Source of the DNA: Caldithrix sp.
GTDB taxonomy: Bacteria > Zhuqueibacterota > Zhuqueibacteria > Thermofontimicrobiales > Sulfurfontimicrobiaceae
Direction of reading: 5' to 3'
Length of the DNA stretch: 64,000 nt
Assembly: GCA_020722815.1 (NCBI GenBank)
Contig: DYKB01000030.1
Span: forward strand, 1 to 64,000
Shown: piece by piece, positions 20,301-28,892 of the stretch
Layout: every line of letters starts with the position of its first letter
Position numbering within the stretch: the first letter of the stretch is position 1
Notes under the pieces: generated by a model
What the model was told of the DNA's origin: nothing
The model's input: the letters and a program-made list of their open reading frames with translations, nothing else
Database searches by the model: none
Made by a program: the position numbers and the translations under genes

Positions 20301-21712
20301 GCGTATAATATCGTTGTTGTATCCGAACCAGACAGGCTGAACGCATCACCAGCACGGGTGGAAACGACAGCGGCAAAAGCAAGTGTCGGTGTTGCTTTTT
20401 CATCAGCCCAGCGATAGACTTTGAATTCGGCATTGGCTAATACCAAATTGCAGGCATAGATGACGCCGTTCACGTCAGCGATAACTTTCATCAAAGGAAG
20501 CGTACCACCCGTAATACCCGTCATATCCAGCGTGTCAGCCACAGCGCCAGTTACGGCATCAATGGCATAAATAACAGGTGCACCAGTTCGCGAAGCAACC
20601 AGCAGATGCTGTGTAGCTGGATTGTAACCCATCCCCCGGGTATTATTATCATTGGCAAAAAATGGGTAGCTATTCACATTTAATTCCCAATTCAAGGTCA
20701 CATTCTCCGGATCGATTGGCGGAACTGGAAATTTAATTTTATAAGCCCCCAGGCCATTGTTGGTACTCAACACGAAGATTGTAAAAGTGCCATCACCATT
20801 GTCTTTTATTGAAACATCACCCGCGCCATTTGCATTCTTATTTGTTCCCAATGTCGGTGTCAGACTATAATTAGCTGCCTGATCCACGGCATCTGCTACG
20901 GCTCTGACAACACGCGCATTTTCATTTCCAGCGCCATATTGAAACGTTACAAAGTAATCATCTTTACCCAATGTTGTCAGGAATCGAATGGCATTCGATC
21001 CGGTGGCAACCACCGAACCCGGAATAGTTCCCAGAAGTGTTCCAGTCGCATTAAACTTTTTGGGATTTTGTCCAACGGCATTATAATAAAAATCACCATT
21101 AGCGAGCGGCCCGACCGATGCACTCCCTCCCATGACGCCGATAGTGATAATTTCCGGCGTAAATGTTGCGCCATTATCCGTTGTCGTAAATTTTACCAGC
21201 TCATTGCTGGTAACCGAGGCAACCCAGATGATGAGTGAGTTATCGGCTGCAGCGCCTGTCACAGTGATTTTATCACCCAGACGCTTGCCAGTTGCATCAA
21301 AGGTCAAAGCTTCAACCGGAACGGCGGTTTCATCAGTCCATTTATAGACTTTGAATGTCGTATTCAATGCTAAATTACAGACAAAGATAATACCATCGGT
21401 TGATACACCAACATCACTGACAAAATAAGTACCACCGGTAATGCCAGTATTGTCTAATTTGCCAACTGAATCACCGGTAGCCGGATTTAAAATATAAATA
21501 AAGTTTCCGCCGTTGCGGCTTACAACATAAAGCCGTTCCTGATTATTTACTACCCCATAGCTGAAACCGCGGGTAAAATCTTTGGTATCAAACCAAAGTG
21601 GCAGCGTTCCCTGTGTGGCAGATTTTTCCCACACCGTTGTCAACTCAGGACCAGCGAATACAAAATTTACACTAAGCAATACTAAGCTCAGAATTAGTAT
21701 AATTCGATTCAT
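17351..21712 (-). CDS. Large exported protein: three DUF4623-like units, OB-fold unit, T9SS tail
   Basis: ATG 21712 is chosen because GGAGG lies just upstream and a signal peptide (MNRIILILSLVLLSVNFVFA) follows directly. Residue ranges, rough: DUF4623-like propeller units at 25-330, 340-640 and 845-1165, each with a TRG(F/M)xYG motif, then RLYVVSRxG and ITGGT or similar, VSxDGIIFxCN, and FKVYxWxDE. Between the second and third, about 655-840, is an OB-fold-like unit (RLNQMVTITGLI, YYMQDETAGIVLYSG, GDFIQVTGKL) of the DUF5689/YhcR kind. Then a beta-rich stretch (1170-1365) and the tail (LTQNYPNPFNP ... RRMVLIK). No catalytic residues are obvious. Inferred: surface or secreted binding/structural protein. 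It is a multi-unit paralogue of the 25876-27843 gene. Confidence 0.85.
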   Translation of the reverse strand: MNRIILILSLVLLSVNFVFAGPELTTVWEKSATQGTLPLWFDTKDFTRGFSYGVVNNQERLYVVSRNGGNFIYILNPATGDSVGKLDNTGITGGTYFVSDVGVSTDGIIFVCNLALNTTFKVYKWTDETAVPVEALTFDATGKRLGDKITVTGAAADNSLIIWVASVTSNELVKFTTTDNGATFTPEIITIGVMGGSASVGPLANGDFYYNAVGQNPKKFNATGTLLGTIPGSVVATGSNAIRFLTTLGKDDYFVTFQYGAGNENARVVRAVADAVDQAANYSLTPTLGTNKNANGAGDVSIKDNGDGTFTIFVLSTNNGLGAYKIKFPVPPIDPENVTLNWELNVNSYPFFANDNNTRGMGYNPATQHLLVASRTGAPVIYAIDAVTGAVADTLDMTGITGGTLPLMKVIADVNGVIYACNLVLANAEFKVYRWADEKATPTLAFAAVVSTRAGDAFSLSGSDTTTILYASGTGSNQILVLTTANGENFTAETPITIATGTARGGIAPIKNGTDSELWINGSGTTLRKIAADGTVLSEIDGGTLAASWMNCAYIEAVNGAKLVAVNANNVTGDIRKFQVWDVTNSETTPVLWAKGETGFLELANANGSGEIILNANSDETYSLFQMTTNNAIASWKLEIPEVIETLTIAEAKADTNNDFVPDRLNQMVTITGLINSPNYGSHTQYYMQDETAGIVLYSGKVDLALNAGDFIQVTGKLTQYRGISQIEPGSLEDVTVLGTGNKITPKTITISKLDESNEALLVKLENVWIVDMAQWPAAGKNGRVDITDGTDTTYIYIDKESELDGWTPPAGPMNLTAIVDQFTTKLPPDDGYSLRGTFKTDFEEIIPVIPPDELYTLWAKTKAAGTFPEYISTASYTRGMAYGNVSGQDRVYVVTRLGAHRIVIHDAMTGDSVGVIPKPAAAEGVGLFHLNSVDVSDDGIIFACNMTLGSDATHPFRVYRWDNETAAAVTVISLDTGVGRLGDMFSVYGSASDNSLTIYAGVSAKNQFVKFTTQDNGMTFTPEVITLAEGGFGTVPNIAEADDGTLWIKSYGRPLVHFNADGTVIDTLSGGVVGTGASKIKYFSTSKGEFLIAYYPDLGGAGDAEKLAVIDISEGSANARIAAVSPSIGNVANGNGVGSVDCKVVNEETVLFFILGTNNGIAAFTNNDQYVISNLDTLFYGDTPVLHENPYGTGFITGTNGYGDIGKYERFNFKAGDVLHGFKYYFAFKEVVGKPDTINLVLKTVKENGAPGLPLLTIKTTTSDLDITMLGNMFLLDNPVTLAGPVFVGFEFTKGSDDTVAIYADANGEGEAADRAWEQTTPAAFQSLNDPGDWSWHLDADLWIAAFYKAGLPTFVENEIEISLPTAYELTQNYPNPFNPTTTFQVKVPDATEVKITVYNALGQEVMKLHDGKLAAGIHQFEFKGSHLTSGLYLYRIEAKDFVAVRRMVLIK

Positions 21713-21770
21713 TTTACCTTTTACCTCCATTTTAAAGTTTTTTGGGTGAATTAAGTAAATTTCGCTTGGC

Positions 21771-22186
21771 TACCTTACACTATTTAAAATCGTCAAATCT
21801 GACCCCTCACCCTAACCCTCTCCCTTTGAGCTGATCTTGACCCACATCTCGTTATTGGACACGGGGAGATGGCCAAAAAATTATCAATTCCTCTTCCCTG
21901 TTTTTTAGGGAAGGAGCAAGGGGATGGGTAAAAAAGGATGCTGACAGAACAAAGATATATTTTTTTAATAAAGTTTCATTATGACAAAAAGAAAAATTTA
22001 ATTTTGTTCTTATCAACACCATTTTCTAACCCATCCCCCGACCCCTTCCCTCAACTGAGGGAAGAGGAGTGGCCATCTCCCCGTGTCCAGTAAAAAAATG
22101 TGGGACACGCTCAGTCCTTTGAGAGAGGTTTAGAGTGAGGGGCACAAGCGTGATTTAACAAAAATTTATAAAAAAGTGTACGGTAG
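21771..22186. repeat. Element B, copy B4, split by element E
   Basis: Left end TACCTTACACTATTT and right end AAAAAAGTGTACGGTAG are family-B terminal repeats. The palindromic core CCCCTCACCCTAACCCTCTCCC is cut at its centre at CCTTTGAG and resumes after 285 bp as TCCTTTGAGAGAGG. No gene is present in 21713-22218. Confidence 0.8.
21831..22115 (+). mobile_element. Element E, copy 2: MITE-like insertion with 8-bp direct repeat
   Basis: A 285-bp unit lies between two CCTTTGAG copies (21823-21830 and 22116-22123). Its ends are inverted repeats: CCCACATCTCGTTATTGGAC, ACGGGGAGATGGCC on the left, and GGCCATCTCCCCGTGTCCA then ATGTGGGACA on the right. Inside is a second inverted pair built on AACCCATCCCC and CCTTCCCT. 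No coding capacity, so mobilisation would be in trans. Copy 1 at 56-290 is inverted. Confidence 0.75.
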
Positions 22187-22218
22187 TAAAATTTCGCCTG
22201 ACTTCAATTAGCTCATAA

Positions 22219-23484
22219 TCAAATCACCTCCCTTTTTTCAAGCGATCTTAAACTATATTTATTAATAATTACAGTACTCCCAAAAATGGCCTGTAATGCC
22301 AGTGAAATAGTCCCTTTAACGCCAGCCTGATCCTTCAATTCACCGGCAACGATTTTGGCGGGCCGAAAGGGGATATTTAACATGCCGTTTTGAATAAGAT
22401 TCCGAACGCCATTCAGAATATATTCCGAATATTCTATAACATGACCACTCAGAATAATTAAGCCTGGATTTATCGTTTTGACGAGCATTAAACAGAGATT
22501 CGCTAAAAGAAAAGCATATTCATCAAGAATCGCTCGAACTATTGGATGACCTTTTTCAACCAATTCTAAAAGCGCATTTAATTGAATTTTTTCAATATTT
22601 TCAATAGAGTCGACATGATGACGTTGTAAGTTTTGCTTCAGGACGTGCAGCAGGTTCTGCTCGGAAAGAATATCGCCTAAAAATTTCTGATCGGCATACA
22701 AGTAATCTAATTTTCTTTCGTTAATAAAAAAATTGTTCAGGTTGAGGTAGCCCAGTTCACCCGCTGTCCCATTTTCACCGCGAACCATTTGGCCATTGAG
22801 CAAGACGCCACTTCCAATACCTTCACCAATCCAGATACAAACGACATTACCATAGCTCTGGCCGGCGCCAAGCAGACTTTCACCCAGGGTAATGGCATTG
22901 ACATCATTTTCAATGAAAACGGGAACGCCAAATTTTTCCTGGAATCTGCTAACCAAGGGTAAATTTGCCCATCCCTGCAATGTGTCGGCAAATGCCAATT
23001 CACCTTTTTCATAATTTACAAAGCCGGGAATCCCGATTCCGAAGCTGATGAGCTGACCGATACCGATGCGGGTGTCAATTAACAGTTGATCAATTTTATT
23101 GAATAAATTTTGGATGACTTCATCAATTTTGGCGCCAATTTGATGGGGTATCACTTCGATTTTTTTGATTTCCGAAACAATATTAGCGATGGCGATCGTG
23201 CTGTGATCGCGGCGGATTTCTACGCCGACGACATAGCCGTTATCCGGATTGAGTTCTAAAAGATTTGGCTTTTTTCCGCCGCGGGTGGTGGATTGGCCTT
23301 TGCCAATTTCGATAATAAAACCGGTTTCAATTAAACGGCCAATAATTTCCCATGCAGCGACTTTGGAAATCTGAATGCGTTTCGCAATTTCGTTTCGCGA
23401 GATGGGACCTTCCTCCCGAATGAGATTTAATAATCGTATTTCATTGGGAGTTCTTCGTAATTTTAAGCCTGGATTTTCATTCAT
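22219..23484 (-). CDS. ROK-family transcriptional regulator (NagC/XylR type)
   Basis: The 421-residue protein has an N-terminal winged helix (about 13-75: ISRNEIAKRIQISKVAAWEI) and a C-terminal sugar-kinase-like ROK fold with ISFGIGIPGFVN, FIENDVNAITLGE and GENGTAGELGYL. The zinc-binding HxCxxGxxGC motif expected just after GELGYL is absent (NLNNFFINERK instead), and the first phosphate loop is degenerate (GVEIRRDHS instead of DxGGT), so sugar kinase activity is unlikely; it should be a sugar-responsive repressor. Its ATG is 2 nt after the stop of the GHL10 hydrolase, so both share a transcript. A palindrome at 35673-35694 before the receptor operon is a possible target. Inducer unknown. Confidence 0.9.
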   Translation of the reverse strand: MNENPGLKLRRTPNEIRLLNLIREEGPISRNEIAKRIQISKVAAWEIIGRLIETGFIIEIGKGQSTTRGGKKPNLLELNPDNGYVVGVEIRRDHSTIAIANIVSEIKKIEVIPHQIGAKIDEVIQNLFNKIDQLLIDTRIGIGQLISFGIGIPGFVNYEKGELAFADTLQGWANLPLVSRFQEKFGVPVFIENDVNAITLGESLLGAGQSYGNVVCIWIGEGIGSGVLLNGQMVRGENGTAGELGYLNLNNFFINERKLDYLYADQKFLGDILSEQNLLHVLKQNLQRHHVDSIENIEKIQLNALLELVEKGHPIVRAILDEYAFLLANLCLMLVKTINPGLIILSGHVIEYSEYILNGVRNLIQNGMLNIPFRPAKIVAGELKDQAGVKGTISLALQAIFGSTVIINKYSLRSLEKREVI

Positions 23485-23486
23485 TT

Positions 23487-25340
23487 TTACTTCACATATA
23501 ACATTTTTTTGGTTTGAGATTTATTTCCGACCTGCATTTTATAGAAATAAAGTCCACTGGTTAGATTTTGGGCGCTAAAATCAATCGTATATTGCCCCAT
23601 CCCTTTATATTCATCAATTAAAGTTGCAATTTCCTTCCCTTCAATATCATAAATTTTTAAAAGTATATGATCCGCTGCGGTCAGCGCAAACTGAATCGAA
23701 GTGGATGGATTAAAGGGATTTGGAAAATTCTGATTTAGTTCAAAATCTGTTGGGAACTGCGGTTTTTTTTTACTATCGATGCCGGAACTGTTCTTTACAG
23801 GCCGGTTCGTATTCAATAACATGATGGCATCAGCAAAAAGGATATGATTTCCAATATTGGCGTTCGTTAACCTGATAATTTTTTGATTTTTTCCACTCGT
23901 CAATTGATAATCACCGATTTTATACCATCGGGCATGACCCTTTTCACTTTGATCGACAGCTACTGTATCGATTCCATTTTGATGATAAATTTGAAATTGG
24001 GCCTCCGGTGCTGCATTCCAATGGTAAATATTATAGCAATATACTTCATACCATCCACTTTTCTCAATCGCTGCTGAATATTCTATCCATTCATCAGTTG
24101 AGGATTTGGAATAAATACATCCATCTTCAAAGCCGGCGATTGAAGTGTAATCAATCCAGCCATTTGATTGATGAACACTGGAATCATCCTCATTTATGAT
24201 GATAGCTGGTTCACGCCAATCTTCCGGCCGATTGGGGATATGGACGGGCGTTTGATATAATTTTGCTTTTAATGCCGGCAGATCATCGGCCAGCGTATCA
24301 TAAAACCAGATGACATGGCCAGTCAATCCCCTTTTTCGGGTCGTTTCAATCATGGCAATGATTTCACTGGTGGGTAAAAGATAAGTATCCGTAATGGTAG
24401 TTAATCCTGGATAAAATTTTGATTTATCCCTGACATAACTGAATTGAATATTCAAATCCGAGGAATATTGTGCATTTGTGGACCGATACACCTGAGGCGA
24501 AATAAAATCGAGATATCCTTCATTGATCCAGGGGCGCCAATCCTGACAAAAGTTGTCGAAGCCATAGGAATAGACGATGGGTGCATTGCTAACGAAAATT
24601 TCTGGCCGCACTTTTTTAATAGTATCATACAACACAGCGGTAAATTCAGTTAATTTATCTGCGCGCCAGCGCATCCAGTTCGCATTGGCGATGGTCTGCG
24701 GCGGGACATTGCCATTATGATCCTTTTTATATAAGGCAATCGTGGCAGAATCGTACCCGCAATCGAGTTCAGGATAGCGGATGCGATCAAGTTCAATACC
24801 ATCCACATCATAGTTCTGGATAACTTCCAGGCACAGATCAATGAGAAATTGCTGTGCCTCCGAATTGCAATGGCTCAGCCATTTGTAGCGATAATCACCA
24901 TTAAACAGCACCGAACCATTTTTCTTTTTGGCAAACCATTGCGGGTGCGCCTTATAAAGATGTTCGATGTTACCCTGACAGGCCACGAAACCATATTCAA
25001 ACCACGCTTCCACATGCAGGCCATTGCGATGTCCTTCAGCGATAAATTCCGCCAGCAAATCCCGCCCTTCATCGATGGCTGGATCAGTCCATATTCCGGT
25101 CAATTGCTGAAAGACATTACTCCGAAAATAGGGGTAGCCAAAACGCCAGATATCCACATAGACCGTGTTCATATTATGGGCCGCGAGATCATCCATAATT
25201 GACGCAATCCGTTCTTTTGATGGCACACTGGAACCCGCCCAGGCAACCCAAACGCCACGCAGTTCTTTTTCCTGGCTATAACTGATATTTTGCATTAAAA
25301 TAATAATGAGGATGCAAGGGATTAATCTTATGATTTTCAT
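23487..25340 (-). CDS. GHL10-type glycoside hydrolase with golvesin-like domain and T9SS tail
   Basis: The start at 25340 gives a signal peptide (MKIIRLIPCILIIILMQNISYS), preceded by CAGG; the longer track start does not. Residues about 22-370 are a TIM-barrel of the GHL10/DUF187 (YngK/FenI) family: ELRGVWVAW at the start, HNMNTVYVDIW, GLHVEAWFEYG, NYDVDGIELDRIRYP with the likely catalytic Asp, and DFISPQVYRS. About 390-520 is a golvesin/Xly-type beta domain (GWYEVYCYNIYHW ... HILFADAIMLL). The end is a T9SS module (LNQNFPNPFNP ... KKMLYVK). Known: the family acts on glycans, several members on peptidoglycan-like or marine polysaccharide. It is co-transcribed with the ROK regulator. A paralogue is at 42225-44147. 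Confidence 0.85.
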   Translation of the reverse strand: MKIIRLIPCILIIILMQNISYSQEKELRGVWVAWAGSSVPSKERIASIMDDLAAHNMNTVYVDIWRFGYPYFRSNVFQQLTGIWTDPAIDEGRDLLAEFIAEGHRNGLHVEAWFEYGFVACQGNIEHLYKAHPQWFAKKKNGSVLFNGDYRYKWLSHCNSEAQQFLIDLCLEVIQNYDVDGIELDRIRYPELDCGYDSATIALYKKDHNGNVPPQTIANANWMRWRADKLTEFTAVLYDTIKKVRPEIFVSNAPIVYSYGFDNFCQDWRPWINEGYLDFISPQVYRSTNAQYSSDLNIQFSYVRDKSKFYPGLTTITDTYLLPTSEIIAMIETTRKRGLTGHVIWFYDTLADDLPALKAKLYQTPVHIPNRPEDWREPAIIINEDDSSVHQSNGWIDYTSIAGFEDGCIYSKSSTDEWIEYSAAIEKSGWYEVYCYNIYHWNAAPEAQFQIYHQNGIDTVAVDQSEKGHARWYKIGDYQLTSGKNQKIIRLTNANIGNHILFADAIMLLNTNRPVKNSSGIDSKKKPQFPTDFELNQNFPNPFNPSTSIQFALTAADHILLKIYDIEGKEIATLIDEYKGMGQYTIDFSAQNLTSGLYFYKMQVGNKSQTKKMLYVK

Positions 25341-25430
25341 ATTTAACCTGGATTTTTCATAAATTTTGCCACGAAGGCACAAAGACACAACGAAAACAAT
25401 TTGTTACAGATTATGATTCGTATACGTCCA

Positions 25431-25532
25431 AAGGTTCAAGGTTTAAGGTTCAACTTTTCCGAGTTAAGGATGAAGAAATATTAAAACGAAGGGTTTCTAA
25501 CCGTGAACCATGAACCAGCCAACCTGAGTATT
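25431..25532. repeat. Element D, copy 1
   Basis: Direct pieces AAGGTTCAAGGTTTAAGGTTCAAC and CCATGAACCAGCCAACCTGA recur in diverged form at 63636-63726. Just upstream, at 25368-25390, is a GCCACGAAGGCACAAAGACAC repeat (family F), and another sits at 25836-25862. Nothing coding is seen in 25341-25875. Confidence 0.55.
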
Positions 25533-25578
25533 TACAAAATATGACAAATTTTCATTGCACGATTAATGCGATATGTGC

Positions 25579-25773
25579 TGCCGTACACCTTTTTACCTTA
25601 ATTTAATGATTCATTTTTAGACCACGCTCAAAGCCCTCACCCCAACCCTCTCCCAGAGGGAGAGGGCGAAGCTATTCCCTCTCCCTCTGGGAGAGGGCCG
25701 AAGCTATTCCCTCTCCCTCTGGGAGAGGGTTAGGGTGAGGGCCGGTTTTGCTTAATCAAAAAGTGTATGGTCG
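25579..25773. repeat. Element B, copy B5, with duplicated core
   Basis: Terminal repeats TGCCGTACACCTTTTT and AAAAAGTGTATGG flank the element. The core hairpin arm GGGAGAGGGCGAAGCTATTCC is present twice in tandem, giving a longer multi-stem structure than other copies. The left subterminal GATTCATTTTTAGACCACGC is shared with copy B7. Confidence 0.8.
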
Positions 25774-25875
25774 TGAAATGCGATTATATCTAAAATTAGC
25801 GCATTAAATGTAATATTAAAAATCCGTTATTCTTCTTCGTGCCTTTGCGTCTTCGTGGCAATGAGTTATATTTTC

Positions 25876-27843
25876 CTATTTCATTAGCATCATTTTTTTG
25901 ATAGAAACCGATTTATTATCAATAAATAATTTGTAAAAATAAACCCCGCTGCTCAATTTTTCACCGTTAAAAGTGATCTGATGTCTGCCAGCGCTTTTTT
26001 GTTCGTTCACCAACGTTTGGACCAGCCGGCCGGTTATATCATAAATCTGCAATAAAACCTGACCAGTCCTGGAGATCTCGTAATTGATTGCTGTTTGGGG
26101 ATTAAATGGATTTGGATAATTCTGGTAAAGTAAATAAGATGCCAATTTTTGTGAACTCAACGTGTTATCGATAGATGAAACGGTTGACTTAATTTTCACC
26201 TGATCGGTATTGGTGGGAAACAGACCTCGTCCCAGGCTATCCACAGAAAAATAAAAATGGAAATTTACTCCATTCCCCAGGGAATTTTTATCCGGAAAAG
26301 CGCAAAGGACATTCCCGGACTCATTCTTCTCGGCAATATAGGCCATCATACTCACGCGGGTGAAATTTTCACCAAGTCCCGGCTCATTCTTAATGGCAGC
26401 GACTTCGAGCAATTTTCTATCCCCTTCAGCCGCATACGCCAGCGCGCCTTGAGAGGCCATATTACCATCAAAATCGGTTTTGGTCCAGGCGGAACCATTC
26501 CATTTATAAATGCTGCCAATCAGAAAATCGGCTTCAGTCCAGGGCTCAACCAGGTAAACCACATCTGCATTGAATGGCAGTGTTTTTACCCCACTGGCTT
26601 TTAAAGGGGGCAGGAATGAACCATTGCTGGTGCCTGGATCAAGATCAAAAGCAACAAATAATTGATTGGTTTCAGTTTGATCGATTAATGTCTTCCCGGT
26701 AATGCCCAGGAAAACCTTCCCTTCGGACCAGGTGAGATACATATCCCGGCCATTGCTGGAGCCAACCTGATCCGTTGGGAAAAAGTCGTTGTTCCCATCG
26801 ACACTGATAGTCAAATCCCCTTCCCGTGGCGTGCTTGCTTTTAACAGCGAATCGAGACTTAACGAAGCCACACTATTATAACCGAAAACTGTAATGATTG
26901 AATGACGTTTGGTATCATAATCCAAATCAGTCGTGGCATTGACGTTATTGATGAAAGTATTTCCATTATATAATAAAGGAAGAGAGTCGCTATCGCCCCC
27001 AAAATAATCAAAAGTCACGGTTCCCAATTCATCTTCAAAAAAGCGCACCGAGCGGATGGAGATAGACCAGCTATTGGAAACCGTGATGAGATGATAATTT
27101 CCTAAAACAAGCTGCATAATACTGGAAGTTCCGCCGGGTGACGCCAGACTATCCGGCACCACAGCAATGACAGTTCCGTCATTATTAATTAATTGCGGCG
27201 GTGGAAATCCCACATCGGCGCCATTGATCCAGATTTTGCCACCGGGTGCTACCGGCGAAATGCCATGCCGCGCGGCACCGGGCATGGGGAGTGTAATCAA
27301 TGGCATTTTAATCAAGGCGCTGCTGCCATCATCTTTCAGGACTGCCATTTGTTGATTTCCCATGCCTGAAACATAAAGGTATTTTTCATTGCCAACGCCG
27401 ACCGCGGCAAATGAATCCCCATAGCGTCCCCCATCGAGCGCATCTTCAAAGACTAATTCGGGAGCTGCGTTTTCATCTGCATAACGATAGATTTTCAATT
27501 TTGAACCCGGCGAATATTGCGGCGCGGTGAGATTGGATACATAAATAGTTCCGTCATCGGCCACATCAACCATATTAATGGGATAGGTGCCGCCTGAAAT
27601 GCCAGTGGTATTCATTTTACCCAGGGAATCGCCATTCGCGGCATTCAGAATGATGACGTCTACGCCATATTTTCTGGTCGCGACCAGCACATGATCCGTG
27701 TTTCGATTATACGCAATATTCCGCGTAACATCATTACCGGGATTCATGACACTGTAATTAGCCCAATTAACTGGATATTGGGCATTACCTGTATTGATCA
27801 ATAAAAAAGAAAAAATGACAAATAGTAATGGCACATTTTTCAT
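25876..27843 (-). CDS. Exported single-unit DUF4623-like protein with T9SS tail
   Basis: GGAGG precedes ATG 27843, and a signal peptide (about 1-21, ending GNAQ) follows. Residues about 25-350 form one DUF4623-like unit, with the same motifs as the units of the 1,450-residue protein (RNIAYNRNTDHVLVATR, ISGGTYPINMVDVADDGTIYVSN, KIYRYADE). About 360-560 carries a second beta-rich region (NGRDMYLTWSEGKVFLGITG ... FDLDPGTSNG) resembling surface-display or carbohydrate-monitoring beta domains; I do not assign a family. The tail (LYQNYPNPFNP ... KKMMLMK) directs T9SS export. No catalytic residues seen. It and the 17351-21712 gene flank the ROK/GHL10 pair, which suggests a shared theme. Confidence 0.8.
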   Translation of the reverse strand: MKNVPLLFVIFSFLLINTGNAQYPVNWANYSVMNPGNDVTRNIAYNRNTDHVLVATRKYGVDVIILNAANGDSLGKMNTTGISGGTYPINMVDVADDGTIYVSNLTAPQYSPGSKLKIYRYADENAAPELVFEDALDGGRYGDSFAAVGVGNEKYLYVSGMGNQQMAVLKDDGSSALIKMPLITLPMPGAARHGISPVAPGGKIWINGADVGFPPPQLINNDGTVIAVVPDSLASPGGTSSIMQLVLGNYHLITVSNSWSISIRSVRFFEDELGTVTFDYFGGDSDSLPLLYNGNTFINNVNATTDLDYDTKRHSIITVFGYNSVASLSLDSLLKASTPREGDLTISVDGNNDFFPTDQVGSSNGRDMYLTWSEGKVFLGITGKTLIDQTETNQLFVAFDLDPGTSNGSFLPPLKASGVKTLPFNADVVYLVEPWTEADFLIGSIYKWNGSAWTKTDFDGNMASQGALAYAAEGDRKLLEVAAIKNEPGLGENFTRVSMMAYIAEKNESGNVLCAFPDKNSLGNGVNFHFYFSVDSLGRGLFPTNTDQVKIKSTVSSIDNTLSSQKLASYLLYQNYPNPFNPQTAINYEISRTGQVLLQIYDITGRLVQTLVNEQKSAGRHQITFNGEKLSSGVYFYKLFIDNKSVSIKKMMLMK

Positions 27844-27981
27844 ATCATTAACCTCCGAATGATAAATTTTATGAATTCAATTTTATCCACACCGATTACA
27901 TGATTTAGTTGATTTTTCATCTTTTTATCTGTGTAATCTGCGGTAAAGATAAATTATACATTTTTAATTTAAAAACCAATC

Positions 27982-28193
27982 GTGTTCGGCACGCTCTATA
28001 AATAGTCTTCTACCTCTCTAAAATAACGCGACCAGTCATGACCGAATGCTGTTATCGGGCATCCATTGTTACTCAAAGATGGCTTCCCGCCAAAAACATG
28101 CGGGAATGACTGTGATCGGTACTGAGGATGGATGACATCTAATTCATTAATTTAATTATTCTTAAGCCGTAATCTACAAAGTGTGCCGAACAC
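27982..28193. mobile_element. Element G: 212-bp unit with 11-bp perfect terminal inverted repeats, enclosing an A core (A3)
   Basis: GTGTTCGGCAC at 27982-27992 is the exact reverse complement of GTGCCGAACAC at 28183-28193. Within, at about 28031-28118, lie the two hairpins of family A (ACCGAATGCTGTTATCGGG; TTCCCGCC ... GCGGGAATGAC) without the usual family-A ends. No ORF. It lies downstream of the envelope operon. Confidence 0.6.
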
Positions 28194-28199
28194 TATTGA

Positions 28200-28859
28200 T
28201 TAAAAATAATACCGCATCCCCACCGCCAGATTTATCGTCTGAAACCCCGAAACACCTTCCAGTTCAATCTTTGGCTGAAGGGTGGGCCAGAGATCGCCCA
28301 CAATAAAGCGATAATAGCCAAGGATATCCAAAGAAAGTGCCGGCACTATTTTGACTTCGAGGCCAATTCCGGTACGAAATCCCCAATTTGTTTCTTCGAT
28401 TTTTTTCGCGTCGATATGGGGGATGTAGGGCGTCACCGTCGCGTCTGCCAGAATTTCTCCCCGAATACCTTTCCATTGGTAAATGCCGCCGGCGAGATTA
28501 AAGTAAGGCTTGAACCTGCCGGTTTTGGCTATTTGATAGCGCCCGCTCACCTGGATTTCATAATGTTCCAGTAATAAATCCACCTTACCCGCCGCATAGC
28601 CGGAAAGATTTTCCCGGTCAAAGCGGCTATATTCGATTAAACCGTCGATAAACCATTTTTCGTTATATTGCTGTCCGCAAGAAATGCCCCAGTTCAGCGC
28701 CGGCCTGAACCAATTCGATAATCCAGCTATGGGTTGTGAATAAGAACCGGAAATGCCTGTACCCCACTGATTTACTTCCTGTGGCATTCCAACAAAAGGA
28801 CTCAAAATCATCATGAAAAAAACTGCTATCAATACTTGAAATTTATAATGAAATAACAT
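28200..28859 (-). CDS. Outer-membrane beta-barrel protein, last gene of the receptor operon
   Basis: ATG 28859 is chosen over 28892 because it has GGAG 8 nt upstream and starts the signal peptide directly (MLFHYKFQVLIAVFFMMILS). The mature 195 residues show alternating amphipathic strands (ALNWGISCGQQYNEKWFIDGLIEYS, YEIQVSGRYQIAK, FRTGIGLEVKIVPALSLDILGYYRFIVG) and a terminal aromatic (GMRYYF), the pattern of an 8-strand OmpA/OmpW-like barrel. The gene follows 28893-29702 closely and belongs to the five-gene operon. Role unknown, possibly structural or as a partner of the receptor. Confidence 0.75.
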   Translation of the reverse strand: MLFHYKFQVLIAVFFMMILSPFVGMPQEVNQWGTGISGSYSQPIAGLSNWFRPALNWGISCGQQYNEKWFIDGLIEYSRFDRENLSGYAAGKVDLLLEHYEIQVSGRYQIAKTGRFKPYFNLAGGIYQWKGIRGEILADATVTPYIPHIDAKKIEETNWGFRTGIGLEVKIVPALSLDILGYYRFIVGDLWPTLQPKIELEGVSGFQTINLAVGMRYYF

Positions 28860-28892
28860 TCCATCATCTCCACTGATAACGATAAAAAACAT

